Below are positions 26,236 to 41,200 of a stretch of DNA of 64,000 nucleotides, in pieces; position 1 is the stretch's first letter; each line of letters starts with the position of its first letter. Source of the DNA: Dirofilaria immitis. Its lineage: Eukaryota; Nematoda; Chromadorea; Rhabditida; Onchocercidae. The stretch is taken from contig JAKNDB010000098.1 of NCBI GenBank assembly GCA_024305405.1, forward strand, positions 186,001 through 250,000. The letters are read 5' to 3'. Made by a program: the position numbers and the translations under genes. Under the pieces are notes generated by a model, which was given only the letters and a program-made list of their open reading frames with translations, searched no databases and had not been told where the DNA came from.

Positions 26236-29231
26236 ATGATATGGATATTATTACTGCTATTACCATTAGCTGTAGCAAATATCAGGCTAACATATCCACC
26301 AAGTCGTTATCAGCTTCTAAATCATTCCATTGATAATAGAAAATTTCAGCAACCATGTGGAATATCAAAGGATCCAAAAGGTTAATTAATTAATTATTTA
26401 TTTTCATCTTGTAATTCGGAATAATTTAGCTATTTAAATATTTTTTAAACATATATTCTTTCGTCTAATTTCATTTTGATCAAATCAAATTTTGAAAATT
26501 TTAAATATTTTTGTTAACTTTCTTTTTTTTTGTAAATGGGATAAATCAATAGCAAACTAATATAATATCAATTTTTGAAATAAAGAAGATGATAAGTTAA
26601 GTAAAGTTCAAATGATTCTTTTCTTTTTTTTTTGAGATAATTAAAAAAATTAATTCTCTATACAAACTCTTAATTATCAATTTGCTTTTAAATTTTGAAA
26701 TTAAATTTTGAAAATGAATAAATTAGAAAAAGGAAATAATCGTTGATAATAAAAAGAAATAATTTTATTTTAATTTTTTTAATCATTGTTTACCTCATTC
26801 TCATCCTATACCTTATGCTTTTTTTATTATCATTTTATGCATTTCGATGCGTGAAAAACGTGTAGTAATTTAATAATTATCATGATGTAAATCTGGTTTG
26901 AATTGAATAGAAATATAAGATTTGATCACAGTTAATAATAAGAAAGTGGTTGCAATTTCAAAATTGAAGTTTAATTAAAATCATTTTGAATGAAAACACT
27001 TTGGCATCATATTTCAGATAAAGGAATGAAATTTTGAAAAATCACAACTTTGAATTTTTATAAGAACAAGTTTTTCAAAATAAATTTTATTAATTTCATT
27101 CCTCACAATTATGTTCTTTTTTTCCTTTCTTTTTATTTCTTCGCTTTTACAAAATAATTTTTAGAAAAATCAAAATTAAATAATTTCAACTATCAATTAA
27201 TACTTCATATTATTCTTAATTATAAAATTATTCCATTAGAAATTAACGATCAAAATATGATAATTTTAGATTTATCTACTTTTGTTTCCATTTGAAAATT
27301 ATTATACATATATAGAAAAAAGTAGCATGTAATATTTTCTGTCACTTTTATCATTTTTTTGTGATTTTTTTATAAAATAAAAGTTAGAATTCATCGCATT
27401 TTTTTAGAAATTACACAATTGACAATAATGATAAGAAAATGATAAGAAACTTTTATCCTTTGATATAAAAAAATATTTCAAATTTTTTTAATTGCAAATT
27501 TTGGAATAAAAAGGAAGGAAAAATACTTTTTTTTGTTTTGATAGAAAAAATATTTTGAAATTTTGCATATATTAATCATTTTATTGAAAATTGATGACAA
27601 AATGACCTTCAAAATGAATTGAAACAAAATCCGAGGATACATTTATGCAGTATGTTATGATATATTTGGATAAAATAGGAGAGATTGAATGAGCTCAATC
27701 AGTAGAAATCATCATGATGTCGTATATGACAGATCGTCATTTCTCATCATCACTATCATTAGCATTATCATCATTTTCATCATCATCATCATCATCATCA
27801 CCACCAGCAAAATTATTTGTTGCATTGTGATGGGATCAATAATTTTCTAATAACAAATTCATCAAATCCATTTTTATTTTACATATATATTTTTCAACAC
27901 TAAGAAAGTTTAATGTATTAATACCAAATGAAGTAAAAAAAAATAATAAAATTTTGCTACAAAAAAAATGTTATTATTATCGTATTTTGAGAATAATAAT
28001 TTTTACAACAATTGATCTTTTTCCTATCAGTTATCTAAGAATAAATTGTTGCATAAATATTATAAAGAGCGGAATAGTAATATTATATGTATCATTTCAC
28101 TAACTCATAATAATTACAAACTTATATTGGAACAAAAAAATTTTGCCCTAATAATAATTATTATTTCTCATTATTGATAAAATGATTAATTAATAGCGAT
28201 AGTAACAATAATCAAAAAAGCAATAGTTTTATAAATAAAAATGGATATTTAAATACGACTATTTAATTTTACAATAAAATGCGTTTACTTCATTAAAAAA
28301 ATTTTATTAATGCACACTATACATTTACCGTATACTGTTATCCTAAAATTGGTTACAGTATTAATCCTAAAATTATTTCATAATTATTTTGCATTCAATT
28401 TTCTATTTGGTTAGATTATTAAGTAAACAATTGTTAAGCGTATGGATATGTGCAATTAAATGACTATTTATTGATGGTGTTTGATCAATTTCATATCCTA
28501 GTAGTATTCATTCATTATAGATATCGTAACATGGCTACCATCCGGTGCAGATATTAATATCACTTGGTTACAGTTGGCATCTCATAATGTAAAAAATTTT
28601 TCGCTTATTTATCAAAATGTCTTTGTTCGTAATTTCAAATAAAATTTGATTTAACATGAATAAAAAAAAAATTCCAATGTTCACAGTCAATTTTTCTTCG
28701 TTTTTTTTTTTTGTAAAATAAACAATTTAAATGAATAGGTCAAAAGAATTAATTCAAATTATTATTCAAAGATTAAATTTAAGGGAAAATTAAGATTAGA
28801 ATTATTGAATGAAATGGATCAAATGATTGCAGTTTTATCACCAATTACAAGAACTGATTCCGATAGTGCTGCATTGTAATTTCTTCCGATTAATTTCCCT
28901 TTTTTTTTTTTTTAATTGGCATGTAAAATTGTTTTTAGCAAATAGATATCCAATATTTATTTGATTATTTTTATATCTAATGTTAATATTTTTCAGCAAT
29001 TCAATAAGATTATTTTATTATTACATTTAATAGAATAATTTAATTTTTATAAAATTATCCAAAATTTTGTAATATTTATGAAAATTTTTGCAAATTATTT
29101 ATAGAAAAACATCAGCAACAGTAATGTTACCAAAAATTATGAATGTTATGGTTGTGTAATACGAATTATGCAACAAGAAATTGGCAAAAATTATTCATCG
29201 TATTCATGCGCTGATGTTAACATTGTTAATG
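26236..29231 (+). CDS. Exons 1-4: signal peptide and four-cysteine N-terminal module
   Basis: Residues 1 to about 160. After MIWILLLLLPLAVA comes LTYPPSRYQLLNHS, a PCG motif, VTWLPSGADINITWLQLASH, GKLRLELLNEMDQ, then a TSATVMLP strand and YECYGCVIRIMQQ with SYSCADVNIV. Four cysteines (PCG, ECYGC, SC) are visible. The order YPPxR..PCG..ITW..LRLELL..CxxC..SCADV looks like a conserved beta-sandwich-type module that I have the impression of in other animal EGF/DOMON proteins, but I cannot name it. Exon 4 changes frame at an A5 run (29,132-29,136): upstream frame gives TSATVMLPK, downstream gives NYECYGC. Exon 3's start is a choice between a TAG at 28,738 and a CAAAG further in. Confidence 0.7.
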
Positions 29232-32200
29232 GTAAGTATGAGTATCGGAAGGATAAATTAATTAACATTGAAATGGCAATATCTTATTTTCTTCATTGTT
29301 GTAATATAATTTCTTGATATTGAATTTATTTTATTTATGCAATTCGTCTCGTCTAATTTTGTGGGTTGATTAATCTCGATCATTAGAATAATTTAAATCG
29401 ATTGAAAATATTATATGTCATTTAAACAAAAAAGTATCTTATGCAATTAACAAACATTTTTCTTTTTCATTTTATAAACGAAACTATAAAAATAACAAAA
29501 ATTTTCAAAAGTTTATGGATGAATAATAATTGATGACAAATAAGAAATGTAATAGTATGAAAACATTGATTATAAATTCTTTATAGCATTTGTTATGTTA
29601 CTTTTTCCTTCCTACTTTTTTTTATTGGCTTAATAAATTTGAAATATAAATTTTATATTTCATTTTATATCTTAAAAAAAATATCCCGACTTTCGTTTTT
29701 TTCTTTTTTTTTAGGAGGATATATGAATATTTTAGTCAAATATTGTTCTCAATAGTTTCTTCCAATCAATATTTTTTTAAATAGTAATTGATTAGAATAG
29801 GTGTAAAATAAGCAATTTCAATTTTGATAATTTATTGAAATTTTTTTTTAGAAATCCCAGATGGTGATACATGTCTGCATAATGGGAAGAGGAAATATGG
29901 AATATGTGAATGTGATACTCATTCATCCGGTGATAATTGCCAATATCATGGTAAATTAATACAATCAGATTTATTTTATTCAATTTTATTATTTAATCAG
30001 TTTTATCACTAACATAATTTTAATATCGAAATCGAATGTCTAATACTAATTAGGTTGGATAAGTTTGAGATAATTTTTGTTGATATTGCTAAGGCAGCAA
30101 AATTTAAAAAATTTGCTAATTAATTAATAAATTTTTTGAAATAATTTTTCATAGCAAATAATGGAATATTTAATAATTACCTGATATTAAGCAATAATTT
30201 AATAGCTCTTTTAAGCTTTAAAATTTTATGCATCTGTAATTGATATAATATAACAAATTTTATTATAATTATTATTAAATATTTTCATATTTTATTAAGA
30301 TAAAATTTATGCATATTTTGGTATTATCATAATTTATTTAATTAATTATAATATAGTCGAGAATTAATTTTTTTTGTTTCAGATGAATGTATTGATGAAA
30401 AGATTGCAGTAATCATGGAAGATGTGTTGAGTTCTCGAATGATATCTTAACAACAAAGCAATGCTTCTGTCAACGAGGTTATTTCGGGAAAACTTGTCAA
30501 CATGGTATCATTTTTTTCTAACATTTTAATCTACAGTAATCTAAATGATATTTCGTATAATTATTTTCCGTTGTTGTATTTTATTATTTTATGAAATTTT
30601 TAATACATATAAATAGGTAATAAGTTAATTTAATGAATAAAAACACAATTATCATAATATTACTGTTTACGCTTAAAACGTGACTTTTTTTATAACGTGT
30701 TATTTCATTCCTCGATGAATTTTTTGGAATAAGAATCCTAGAATGTCAGCATTAGAAACCTAATTCACATGAAAAATAATGAGTATATAAAAGCATATTT
30801 ACTTTTGAAAGAATTTTGCTATGACAATTTTTGCGGTCCATTAAATATTTGGAGCAAAGTACCGGAAATTTAATAAATTAATATAATTAATTTTGATTAT
30901 CTATCATTATTTACAAGTATTATTAATCATTAATATTTTAAAATAATTTATATAATTTTAGAATCCTCAACTTCTCTATTTTAAAATAATCAATTTGTTT
31001 CGAATAATCTTTATATAATTTGTTGAAAAATATTTTGCATCATTATTACTAAAATAACTTAAAGCATTAAATTTTATTAATTTTCAATTATTATTATGCA
31101 TAATATTTCGTTTATGCATTATTCAATATCACTATTGCTATTATCATTATTACTCCAATTACCATTATCATTATTGTTATCATCATTATTACTATTATTA
31201 AATGAATATTTCATAATAATGGCCAATATTAATGAAATATTCTAAAATACGCATGGATTAAAATTAAATTTTAATATTTGATAAAAAGAATGTCAAAATT
31301 TAATATAATTTATAAAATGTTTGATCAAATAAATTATATATATTTGTATTTTATGTGAAATATTTTATTTTTATTTAAATATATTTTTTAGTATCACAGA
31401 GCTTTATGGATGATTCAGAATTTCTTCCAACATTATATCAAATGCGCGAAGTTGGAGAAGATAATGATAAAATTTATTGGAGGATATTACAGGTTAAGCA
31501 TTCGATCTTAAAATTCGATAATTAAATAATCTGTTAATTTGATCGAGTAAAAATTCATTTTATCGATTGAAGATCATATTAGATTATAATAAATTTAAAT
31601 TATGTACGAATTGATCGATTAAAAAGATTGTCAATTAGATATATCAATATTATAAATAATATATATTTCTGTAATAATTTCCAATTCTTTTCTGTACTTA
31701 AATTCATTATGAGTGAATAGAAATGAATTACTGTAACTATAATTATAAACTAATTATCGCTTGTTTTTCAACATTTATCATAACTACTTTAACCATTCAA
31801 TACTTCGATTATTTTCTGATGCATCTGATTACCTTCTGATCTTCTAGCGAAAATGTCATTTATTTATTTTTATTTTATATTAATTTTTTCTAGAGATTTT
31901 TATTTATTTTTCTTTTTTTCGGAAGTTCAATCAATGAATTCATTATTTATTTTCATCTTTTTCTTAAATAACAATTTCAAAAAAAAAAGGAAAATTCTAA
32001 ATATTTTATCGGATCGGAAGAAAATAAATGTATCATTCGAAAAATTTATTGAAAAAATTTTTTTTCAAGTATCAAAAGATAAATCTTAATTGGGTAAAGA
32101 AAACAAAACAAACGATGTCACCCTAAAATTTTAAAAACAAATCGTCAAATTCTATCCAATAATTTGTTAACTTTTTTTTTATATGATCAACGGAACGAAA

Positions 32201-35200
32201 CATTTTATTTTATTGGCAGTTTCTTAAAAGATATTAAAAATGAAATATTAAAGGAAAAAAAAGGAACTCAATCGCTATTTAATGCATTATTATTATTATT
32301 GTTAATCATAATTAGTACTAATTAACTTTAAAATTAATTGTTTGAAATAATAGATTTTTAATTGATAATTTAAACTTTCTCTTTTTCCAATATTAAAAAT
32401 ATTAATTTCCTTCGATATTTTTATTTCTCTTTTTCTCTTCTTTCATTTTATTTTTCATTTCATTCAATTAAGATTATATTTGAAATTAAATTATTATTAA
32501 TTTTTAAAATCCCAGCAAAATTATACTTGAAATTAAATTATTATTCGAGAGAAGCATAATTATTTCATATTTACTTAATTTAAATGAAATAGTTAATTTC
32601 AAATAAACTTAAAGAAATTCTATTTGCTATGCTATAATAAATATACGGTAATATTAGTAATATCGTATTGGGCAATTTGCTAATTTAAAATAGTATGAAA
32701 TTGGAATGATTGAAGAAATTACGAAAAACCTTGACCGAAATACAGCCTATATTTAGAATAATAGTTACAACATTTTCTATTCTCGTCTTTTTCTCGTCTT
32801 TTTCCACTATCTTTCTACTTATATCATCGCGATATACCAATGTCTCTTCCCGGTACCTAGTCGTAAACCTTTTGATAATATGTCATGTGTTTGTCATCTT
32901 GTCAACAACATTTAACAAATAGTTCATTTATATAAAATTTATCAATTTTAGAATGAAATTAATTTAATTTCAATGAATATGATATAAAAGGCTTATCATA
33001 TTCACAATGTATATTCTACATAATATTATAATTATTCAATAAAAGAATATCAATAAAGGAATGCCGAATATAATTTGATACATTAATACTTTAAAATGAT
33101 ACATAAATTAAATTATGATTATTTGTTATGCAAAAATTTTCTCAATCATTTTATATCATTTATGTTATTTTTTAAAAAGAATTATGATATTAAAAATGTT
33201 TATTTTAAACTATATTAACATTATTAAGTATTGTTTGATTATAAATTAATGATTAATGTTCTTAATCTTAATTTTAATTTATATTTTATATTTCATGTAT
33301 TTCAATATCTTTTAATATTCTGTTGCTTTGACATTATACATTTCATAATTATATTAATTGAATGATTAATTTGAATAAAAGGAATATAAATTATGAATTT
33401 AAAATCGAAACATATCCATTAAAAAGGAATATAAAAATGAATAACTTTAATTTGAAATGTTAATGTAAAGAAATTAAGAAAACATTTCACATCAAAGATA
33501 AGATAGAATAATTAAAAATATCTTCAAAACTTTTTATATCTTCAAATTATTATTGTTATTAAAGTGATATTTTACATCGAAACGATAATATTATATCAAT
33601 CATTTACTTCAACAAAAAATTTGACAAATTTTTGCTCATTGAACAGAGCTATACAAAATTTTATCTTTTAATTTATTAATTTATTTTATCATTTTATTTT
33701 TTTAGAATGAAATTGAATTTGTATTAAAATTCAAAACTGATTCTTGGGTTGGTATTGGTTGGAAACCGAAAAATCCAGATGAATATTGCCCTTCATTGCG
33801 AAATATTGAAAGTCAAGAGGCAAAACTTTCCGATGATCTGATAACTACATCATCATGGTGGACATCTGATACAACTACTACTACTGAAGAAATTACAACC
33901 ATTACAAATGAAGCGTTCTCTTCTCAATCGATCAGCAACAAGCAATCTTCACATTCGCAAAAGAATATTAAAATTGAAAGTAAAATTTCAAATTAAAAAA
34001 AAATTGTTGAAAAATCTACGAAAGTATTTTAGAAAATTAAATTTGTAAGAAAATGGGATAAAATTGAAATTTTGAAATTGTTAAGTAATAACAGCAAATT
34101 TTCACGATATTTTTATAACTGTAATGATTATTTTTATCATTTTCTTATTTTTAGAATAATTCTATTTATAATTAGATTTATTAGCGATTATATCGAATGT
34201 ATCGCAATTATTTATTGATTGTAGAAATTTGCGGTGAAAATGAAGAATTTTCGCATTGTCCGGAATATACACGTCAATGTGAGGCATCTTGTGATTGGAC
34301 AAAATTTCCAGAAACAATTCCAAATTGTCCACGTGCTTGTGGTACACCAAAATGTGTTTGTAAGGAAGGCTTTGTCCGATCAGCAAATGATAACAATACC
34401 TGTGTACCATTTGATTATTGTTCTGATGAGGTAAACAATTATATATTTTTTTAATGTATTTCTGTTAATGATTAATAGTTATTTCCATTTCTTTTATTTC
34501 CTTTATTTTTATTGAAAATACTACAAGAAAAATATTAGCGATTTTTTCTTTTTTAATTTAAAAAATTAATTTTTTAAAATAGGCTGAAATAGAATGTCCA
34601 ATTAATTCAACTTGGGCAAAATGTGGTATTGCTTGTGAGCCAACATGCGAAAATATGTATGATACATCACCATGTCCAGCAAGTTGTGATGAACCAGCCT
34701 GTACATGTGCTGATAATTATGTTCGACATAAACAAAATTGCATCTTTTGGGAGATTGTCCAAGTATATATCATTATTATCATTATCATTACCATTATCAT
34801 TATCATCTATTCTAATTTTTATTATTGTAATAAATTATTGAAACATTTTCGATATCAAATATTTTTGATTGTTAGTTCAATTATCGCATAATTATTAAAT
34901 TGAATTACATTTTACATTTCAAATAAATGAATTTAAATTTTAATTGAAATTTAAATTACGGATAATATTTATTTCAGATCTTGAGCAACGTTTTGCATCC
35001 GATTTCTCTACTTCAACACCAATAAAAACAGCTGCAATAAAAACAAAAATATTGTTTCTGCTTCGGCGGAAATTGCAACTACTAAAAGTCATAAAAGTAA
35101 TATTTATAATAATCAATCGGAAATAACAACTATAGCAACAGTTGTAGAAACGGAAAGCTTAACTTGCGGCATTAACGAAACAATTAATGAATGTGGTCGA

Positions 35201-38200
35201 GCATGTGAAACAAATTGTAGTAATGTAAGTGTAATCTATTAATTAATAATAATATTTCAAATTACCGAATTATATAATTTAGTTAATTCAGTGCACACCA
35301 TAATATTAAATGATATTAGTATTGAATTTGATTAATCTAAAATGTAACTTTAATCAATTTTCTCGACAACTATTAATTTCATTTTAAACTATTACTTTTT
35401 ATGATTAAATTAATTTTCTAATCATATCTGATTTGATTAATTATAGGTATATGCACGAGAAAAATGTACGCAATGTTTTCGTCCTGCATGTGCATGTATT
35501 CATGGTTATGCACGATTAGGTGATCGATGTGTTTATTGGGCTAATTGCCCACGTGAAAGTAAATATTTACTTTACCCATAAATAAAGATAATATTTTTTC
35601 AAAAAAAATGTATAAATGAAGAATTTGAAATAAATATAAATTTTATTGTTTGATTAGTTTTTCTTTTAGGTCGTCGTGTATCATCACATGATCGACAGCA
35701 TAATCCTCAATCATTACCGCGATCATCGATATCATCGGTTATCACTACCGGAGAAAATTCAAATGGAACAGAATCGATGAAATCATTTCTTAAATCATCA
35801 AATAATAGTAGGATTGAAATACGTGAATTGAATTTAACGGATACTGAAGCATTTGTAAAAGGTGTCAATGTTCAATCACAAAATATATCAAATGCCAAAT
35901 TTTCGACCTTATTAGAATCCGGTATTTTTATACTCTTTTGTTTTTAATTGATAAGATCAATAGGTGAAATATCTAAACAATATTAAACATCTTGAGCAAA
36001 CTGAAATAAAAAAAAAGCAAATGTATAAAAATGAAATCTTAATGAACTAAAGTTGACGTTTAATATTAAAAATGATTTTGATATTTAACTTAAAAAGCAA
36101 ATTTCATCAATTTCGAGCCATTCAATTAGTTAGTTTATATGAAATTCAAAATTTAGAAAAGACAAAAATCAAAATAAAAAAGCAATTAGTAATTTATGTT
36201 CTATTTAATATTAGCAAAAAAATTTAATTGTTTCACTTTTCTTTTCTTCTCGAAGCCAAAATTCTTAAATAATTTATCGCGCAGAAATATTAAAATTTTC
36301 TTTTTCAGATCCAGGTGTTGTTGGTGACGTTTGTTATGGTGATTGGCGTTGGCCACCTGATTGTCGTGATTGTGATTATCGTATTTCATGGAATTATTTG
36401 GATGATACTGATGAGATTGAATTTTCCATCGAGACACGTGCACCATCAAATTGGTGGACAGGTGTTGGTTTCTCACCTACCGGTACAATGGTTAATTTTG
36501 CTATTATTTTCATCCATAAATATCTTATCTAATAAATTTTCGAATTTACTTTACCTTATCATTATCAGTTTTAGAAAGCTAATGCTATAAAATTACATAA
36601 TATTCAAATATTTTTAAATTTTGATTCCTTCAAGAAAATTAAAAACCAAAAATTTGCTATTTTCTTTATGATAGAAATTAGCATAAGTTATAATTGGAAT
36701 GAAGAAATTCTTTTAGGTTGAAGCTGATATTATTATTGTGAAAAGTCGAAATGGTGAATTATCATTACATGATATGTATAGTACAGAATATGGCGTACCA
36801 CGTGAAGATAGTAAACAAGATGTTTATACACCAACTGTAATTGGAACACACGTAAATGGTGTATTAAGGGTACAATTTACCCGGAAACGTGATACTGGTG
36901 ATCGAAAAGCAGATCATCATTTCAGCGAAACTAACTGCTATAAATTTTTATTCCCGGTTTCTGGTGGACGATTAGAACCGGTTTGTATCCATTTTCTGTT
37001 TTATTGATTATTTTCTAAATCATACATATAAATTGATTATTTTAATCACAAAATTCAGCGTAAGTGTTTGGAAGATAGACTGATAAATTTTAAACCTAAC
37101 TCGTGTAAGTTCATTTTCGTTTAGACTATTTGAACATATTAAAAGTAATAGTGCTTAAAAATTAAATTCTCCAGAGAAAAAAAGAATCGAAAAAAGATTT
37201 TAGGTTACAAATTATGATTATCGAAATTGAAATCTAATCATTTATGAAAATCTCATAACGCATTATCAATTATTGAATCGTTGATAATTCGAGTAATTGG
37301 AAATAAATAAGATAATTTATAGAAATTTTTTTAAAAAAGAATTTTTTTCAAAATACGATGTTTATTACTTTTTAATATTGTTGTCTATTTTTAGGATGGC
37401 CAATTATCAAAGCATATCAGTATACCACATGTATCAGAGGAGAAAATTTGCATACAAAGTTGTACTGCTCCACAAAATCTTCAAGGTAAAGTATTTATTT
37501 TTACTTCCATTTACCGTTTGATAACTTATCATAATGATAACTGCAATGATTGTCAAGTTTCATTTGATAAATTTAATTATTGTATTTTTTATTTATAAAT
37601 TATGCCATAGATGTTGAATAATTAAATATGAAATTACGATAAAGTAAATATTGCAAAGAATTTTTCTTAAGATTTCATAGAATTAGTGGAAAAAATTAAC
37701 ATATATTTGTAAAGGAAATGTGAAATTTGATCAGTATTAAAGTAGCATATCAAGTAATTAAATTAAAAATACTTGATTTAAATTAAAATATAATTTTAGC
37801 TACAAGTTCATGCGATACTGAATATCGTTATCCAGCTGGTTGCAGTGATACAGCATGTGATTATATAGCAAAATGGGAATATAATATGGCTCGAAAAGAT
37901 GTAAAATTTGAAATTTCATCAAAAGAATTGGGTCGTTGGACTGGAATTGGTTTTTCGCGAGATGGCCAAATGGCAAATTCGGATATTTATATTGGATGGG
38001 TATTTGAAGGAAAAGCATATGTTACGGATCGATTTGCATACGGTCGACAACTTCCAGCTATTGATCCAGCTGATCGTCAAGATATCTATGAAATTGGCGG
38101 TAAAGCAGAAGATGATATTCAGGTTAAGTTTATTAATTGATTTATTCAATTTATTAAGTCATTGTTTATTTACTTATTTATTTGTCTTGCAAATAAAATC

Positions 38201-41200
38201 TTAATGAATGAGTAAATAATTAATTAAAAGTGATTTATTTGCAGACAATAACATTTCGTCGAAAGATACTACCAGCCGATACGATCACTGATTTTCCACT
38301 CAATTTATGCTACTATTTCCTTTTCCCAATTGGTGGTGGACGTGTTTTGGCACGGAAAAGTCAAGATTTTCAAAATGCTAAAACACCGATCGGTTATCAC
38401 GATCTTTATCAGCCTAAAATTTCACGTACAAAAATTTGCATTTGTGATCAGGTAAATTATTAATCATTTATTCGAGAGCGTGTAATTTTTAGTCGATATT
38501 GTCAAAATTTAATGTTTCTGAAGATTTAAAATATTTTCACTGGCTTTTTTTCCCATTTGATTTCCATTAGCTAACTTATTCTTCCAAATTATCCATCTCC
38601 GAATCATGATTCGATATTTATACTTTACTAAATAATCTTTCAAAATTACACTTTGCTAAATCATGCCTGGGAAATTATATTTTGATGATTTAGAATCTTA
38701 CTTAATATGAATTATTCTTTGCAATCATTTTTGTTCATAAAAATTATTTTTTGGAAAAAAAGTGAAAAAGCGAAAGAAAGATCATAGAAAAAATCAGCTA
38801 TGAAGTATAATTCCATTGTTTGATAATTAATATCACTGATAATCAAATGCTATCATTTATTTATAATTCTGGAAGCTTTATTAAATCAATTTAGATGAAT
38901 GAATTTTGTATAAAATAATTAATAATTTCCTAGAATGGTGTATCAATTGCTTCTAATGATGGACCGCCAGCAGTTCGGCATCGTCGTCGAATAAATGAAA
39001 TGAATATGCCGTATCGTCGAAAGCGACAATCGCAAGATCCATTTGATATTCAAATTGATCCTTTTCAGGAATCGATAAAAGTACTATTTGTATTTATAAA
39101 CAGAACTCTTGTTGTTAAATATCATTTAAGATTATCAATGTGCTAATTTTAGCTGTCAACTTGAATATAATATTTTGTGATGAATTAAAAAGAAAAATAG
39201 AAGCTTGGGATAGATGAATTTTAAAAATCAAAAAGAATTTTTCAAGAAAAAAACTTGAAATTTTCCAGCATTTGAATGAGATTTTTCAGTTAAGGAAAAA
39301 TCCGGAAGACGAAGGATGAAAAAATTCATCAAATTATTTATCATTTAAAATCAAATAATTTGTTGCTCTGACTGATACTACATTTAACATTCGCAAACTC
39401 AATCGATAAATCGATAAATATGAAAATAACATTCCTTTATTAATTTTAATGACTAATATTTTTTTTAATTTTAACTCTGTCGTCTATTTCAGTGAATGCA
39501 ACAATTTTATCAGAAATTATGGAACCAAAATTAGGACCAGAATTGAAGCCATCCGATCTTCTCTTTATTGATTCAACTGCTGAAGTACCCACTTCCAAAC
39601 CAGAATCCGATTCATTGCCTATGTCTAAAATCGAAATAACGATACCAAATCCAACAACGCCACAGCAGCAATTAAAAGAAGAAAAAAATGAAAAAGGTAA
39701 ATTTCGTAATAATTTTTAAATTTAAAAATTCGTAAATTATTTCGCATTGATTTTTAAATTTAAAGATTCAGAGATTCAAAACGTTGGCATACTCGTAATG
39801 AATAACAATAATTCAAATTAAATTTTTCAAAATGAATAAAAATTACAGTCGACAAATCAATGGATTGTGTTGATATGGTGGTAGGATTGGTGAATGATGA
39901 TAATACATCATATGTACGAGATTATTATTCCATTTCGCAAATTGCACCACAAACGGATGAATTTTTGGCGAATATGATTCATTAACTTCAGCAATTGCTT
40001 ATCAACAAAATGGCATTACAACGATCATTTTTCGGAAATTTTTAGAAGGTAAGAGTTAATCACTGTTAAGATCAATATCTTAAATTTTTACATTAAAAAT
40101 TGCATTTCTGATATCGCCATATATTTCATCTATTCGACGAGAAAAAATAAGGAATAATATAACATTTATGAAAAATTTACTCAAAAAAAAATAAGCTTTC
40201 ATTTAAGCATCTGATCAAGCTGATCGAACAATATCACCAAAAGAGACTACCGTAATTTGGATGAAAGGTATGAAATCTGTGCCAATTTCTGCAGAATCTA
40301 TCTCTCAGGTGAAATTTGATTTTTCTTATCTTTTTATTCATTATATTTCTTCTTAATCATTTTAAGATATGTTATTTAATTCGCATATATTTTTTACAAA
40401 CAGAATATTAATTAATTTAGCCAAGTTTATTTACTTATTTATTAAGCGCTAAAATTTTTCTAATAAATATTTTTATTCAAAAAAGTAAAAACAAAGCAAT
40501 TTAAGGAAAAAGCAACAATTTCTTTTTGAATAGCGAAAATCTTCGAGGAGAGTTAACTATCAATTTCTTTGGTTGGTATTTCCAATTTTTGCAAATTATT
40601 CAAATTTTAATAAATCGACAATTTTTCATCTACGAATTATCTAAAATTATTCAGTAATTAAACTTTATTATATGCTGTATTCCATGTGGTTTTTATTAAT
40701 AATTGATCATAACAATTTGATAAGAATCAGCATGATTAGATTAGTTATTCGAAATATGCAAATTCTAATCAAATAATAATTACGAAGATAATATTAATAT
40801 ATGAAATTAATAATATTAAGTATTAAAATGATAATAATAAAATCTGTAATAATTCAGCAAAAAAAAAAAAAAAAGGAAATTACAGGCGATGAGGAAGACG
40901 AATTGATACAATTACAAAGATTAGTCATAAAAGCGAATGTTCCGGTAATTATACATATCCGATGAATTGTACTGATGAAAAATGTACTTATATGATAAAC
41001 TGGTGGACTGATGGAAAGAAAATTTCATTCACGCTATCAGCAAAAATTCCATCATATCATTGGACTGGCATAGGCTTTTCATATGATGGATCAATGGCAC
41101 ATTCTGATATTATCGCTGTCAATGTAATGGATGTAAGTTTAATCAAATAGAATTAAGTTTAAAATTCCTGATAAATGAAATTTTTGCTAATTATAGATAT

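Noticed and set aside
31853..32922. Plus-strand ORFs in the 31.5-33.7 kb intron
   Set aside because: Phe/Ile/Lys/Ser-rich frames without splice sites that would keep the phase between exons 7 and 8.
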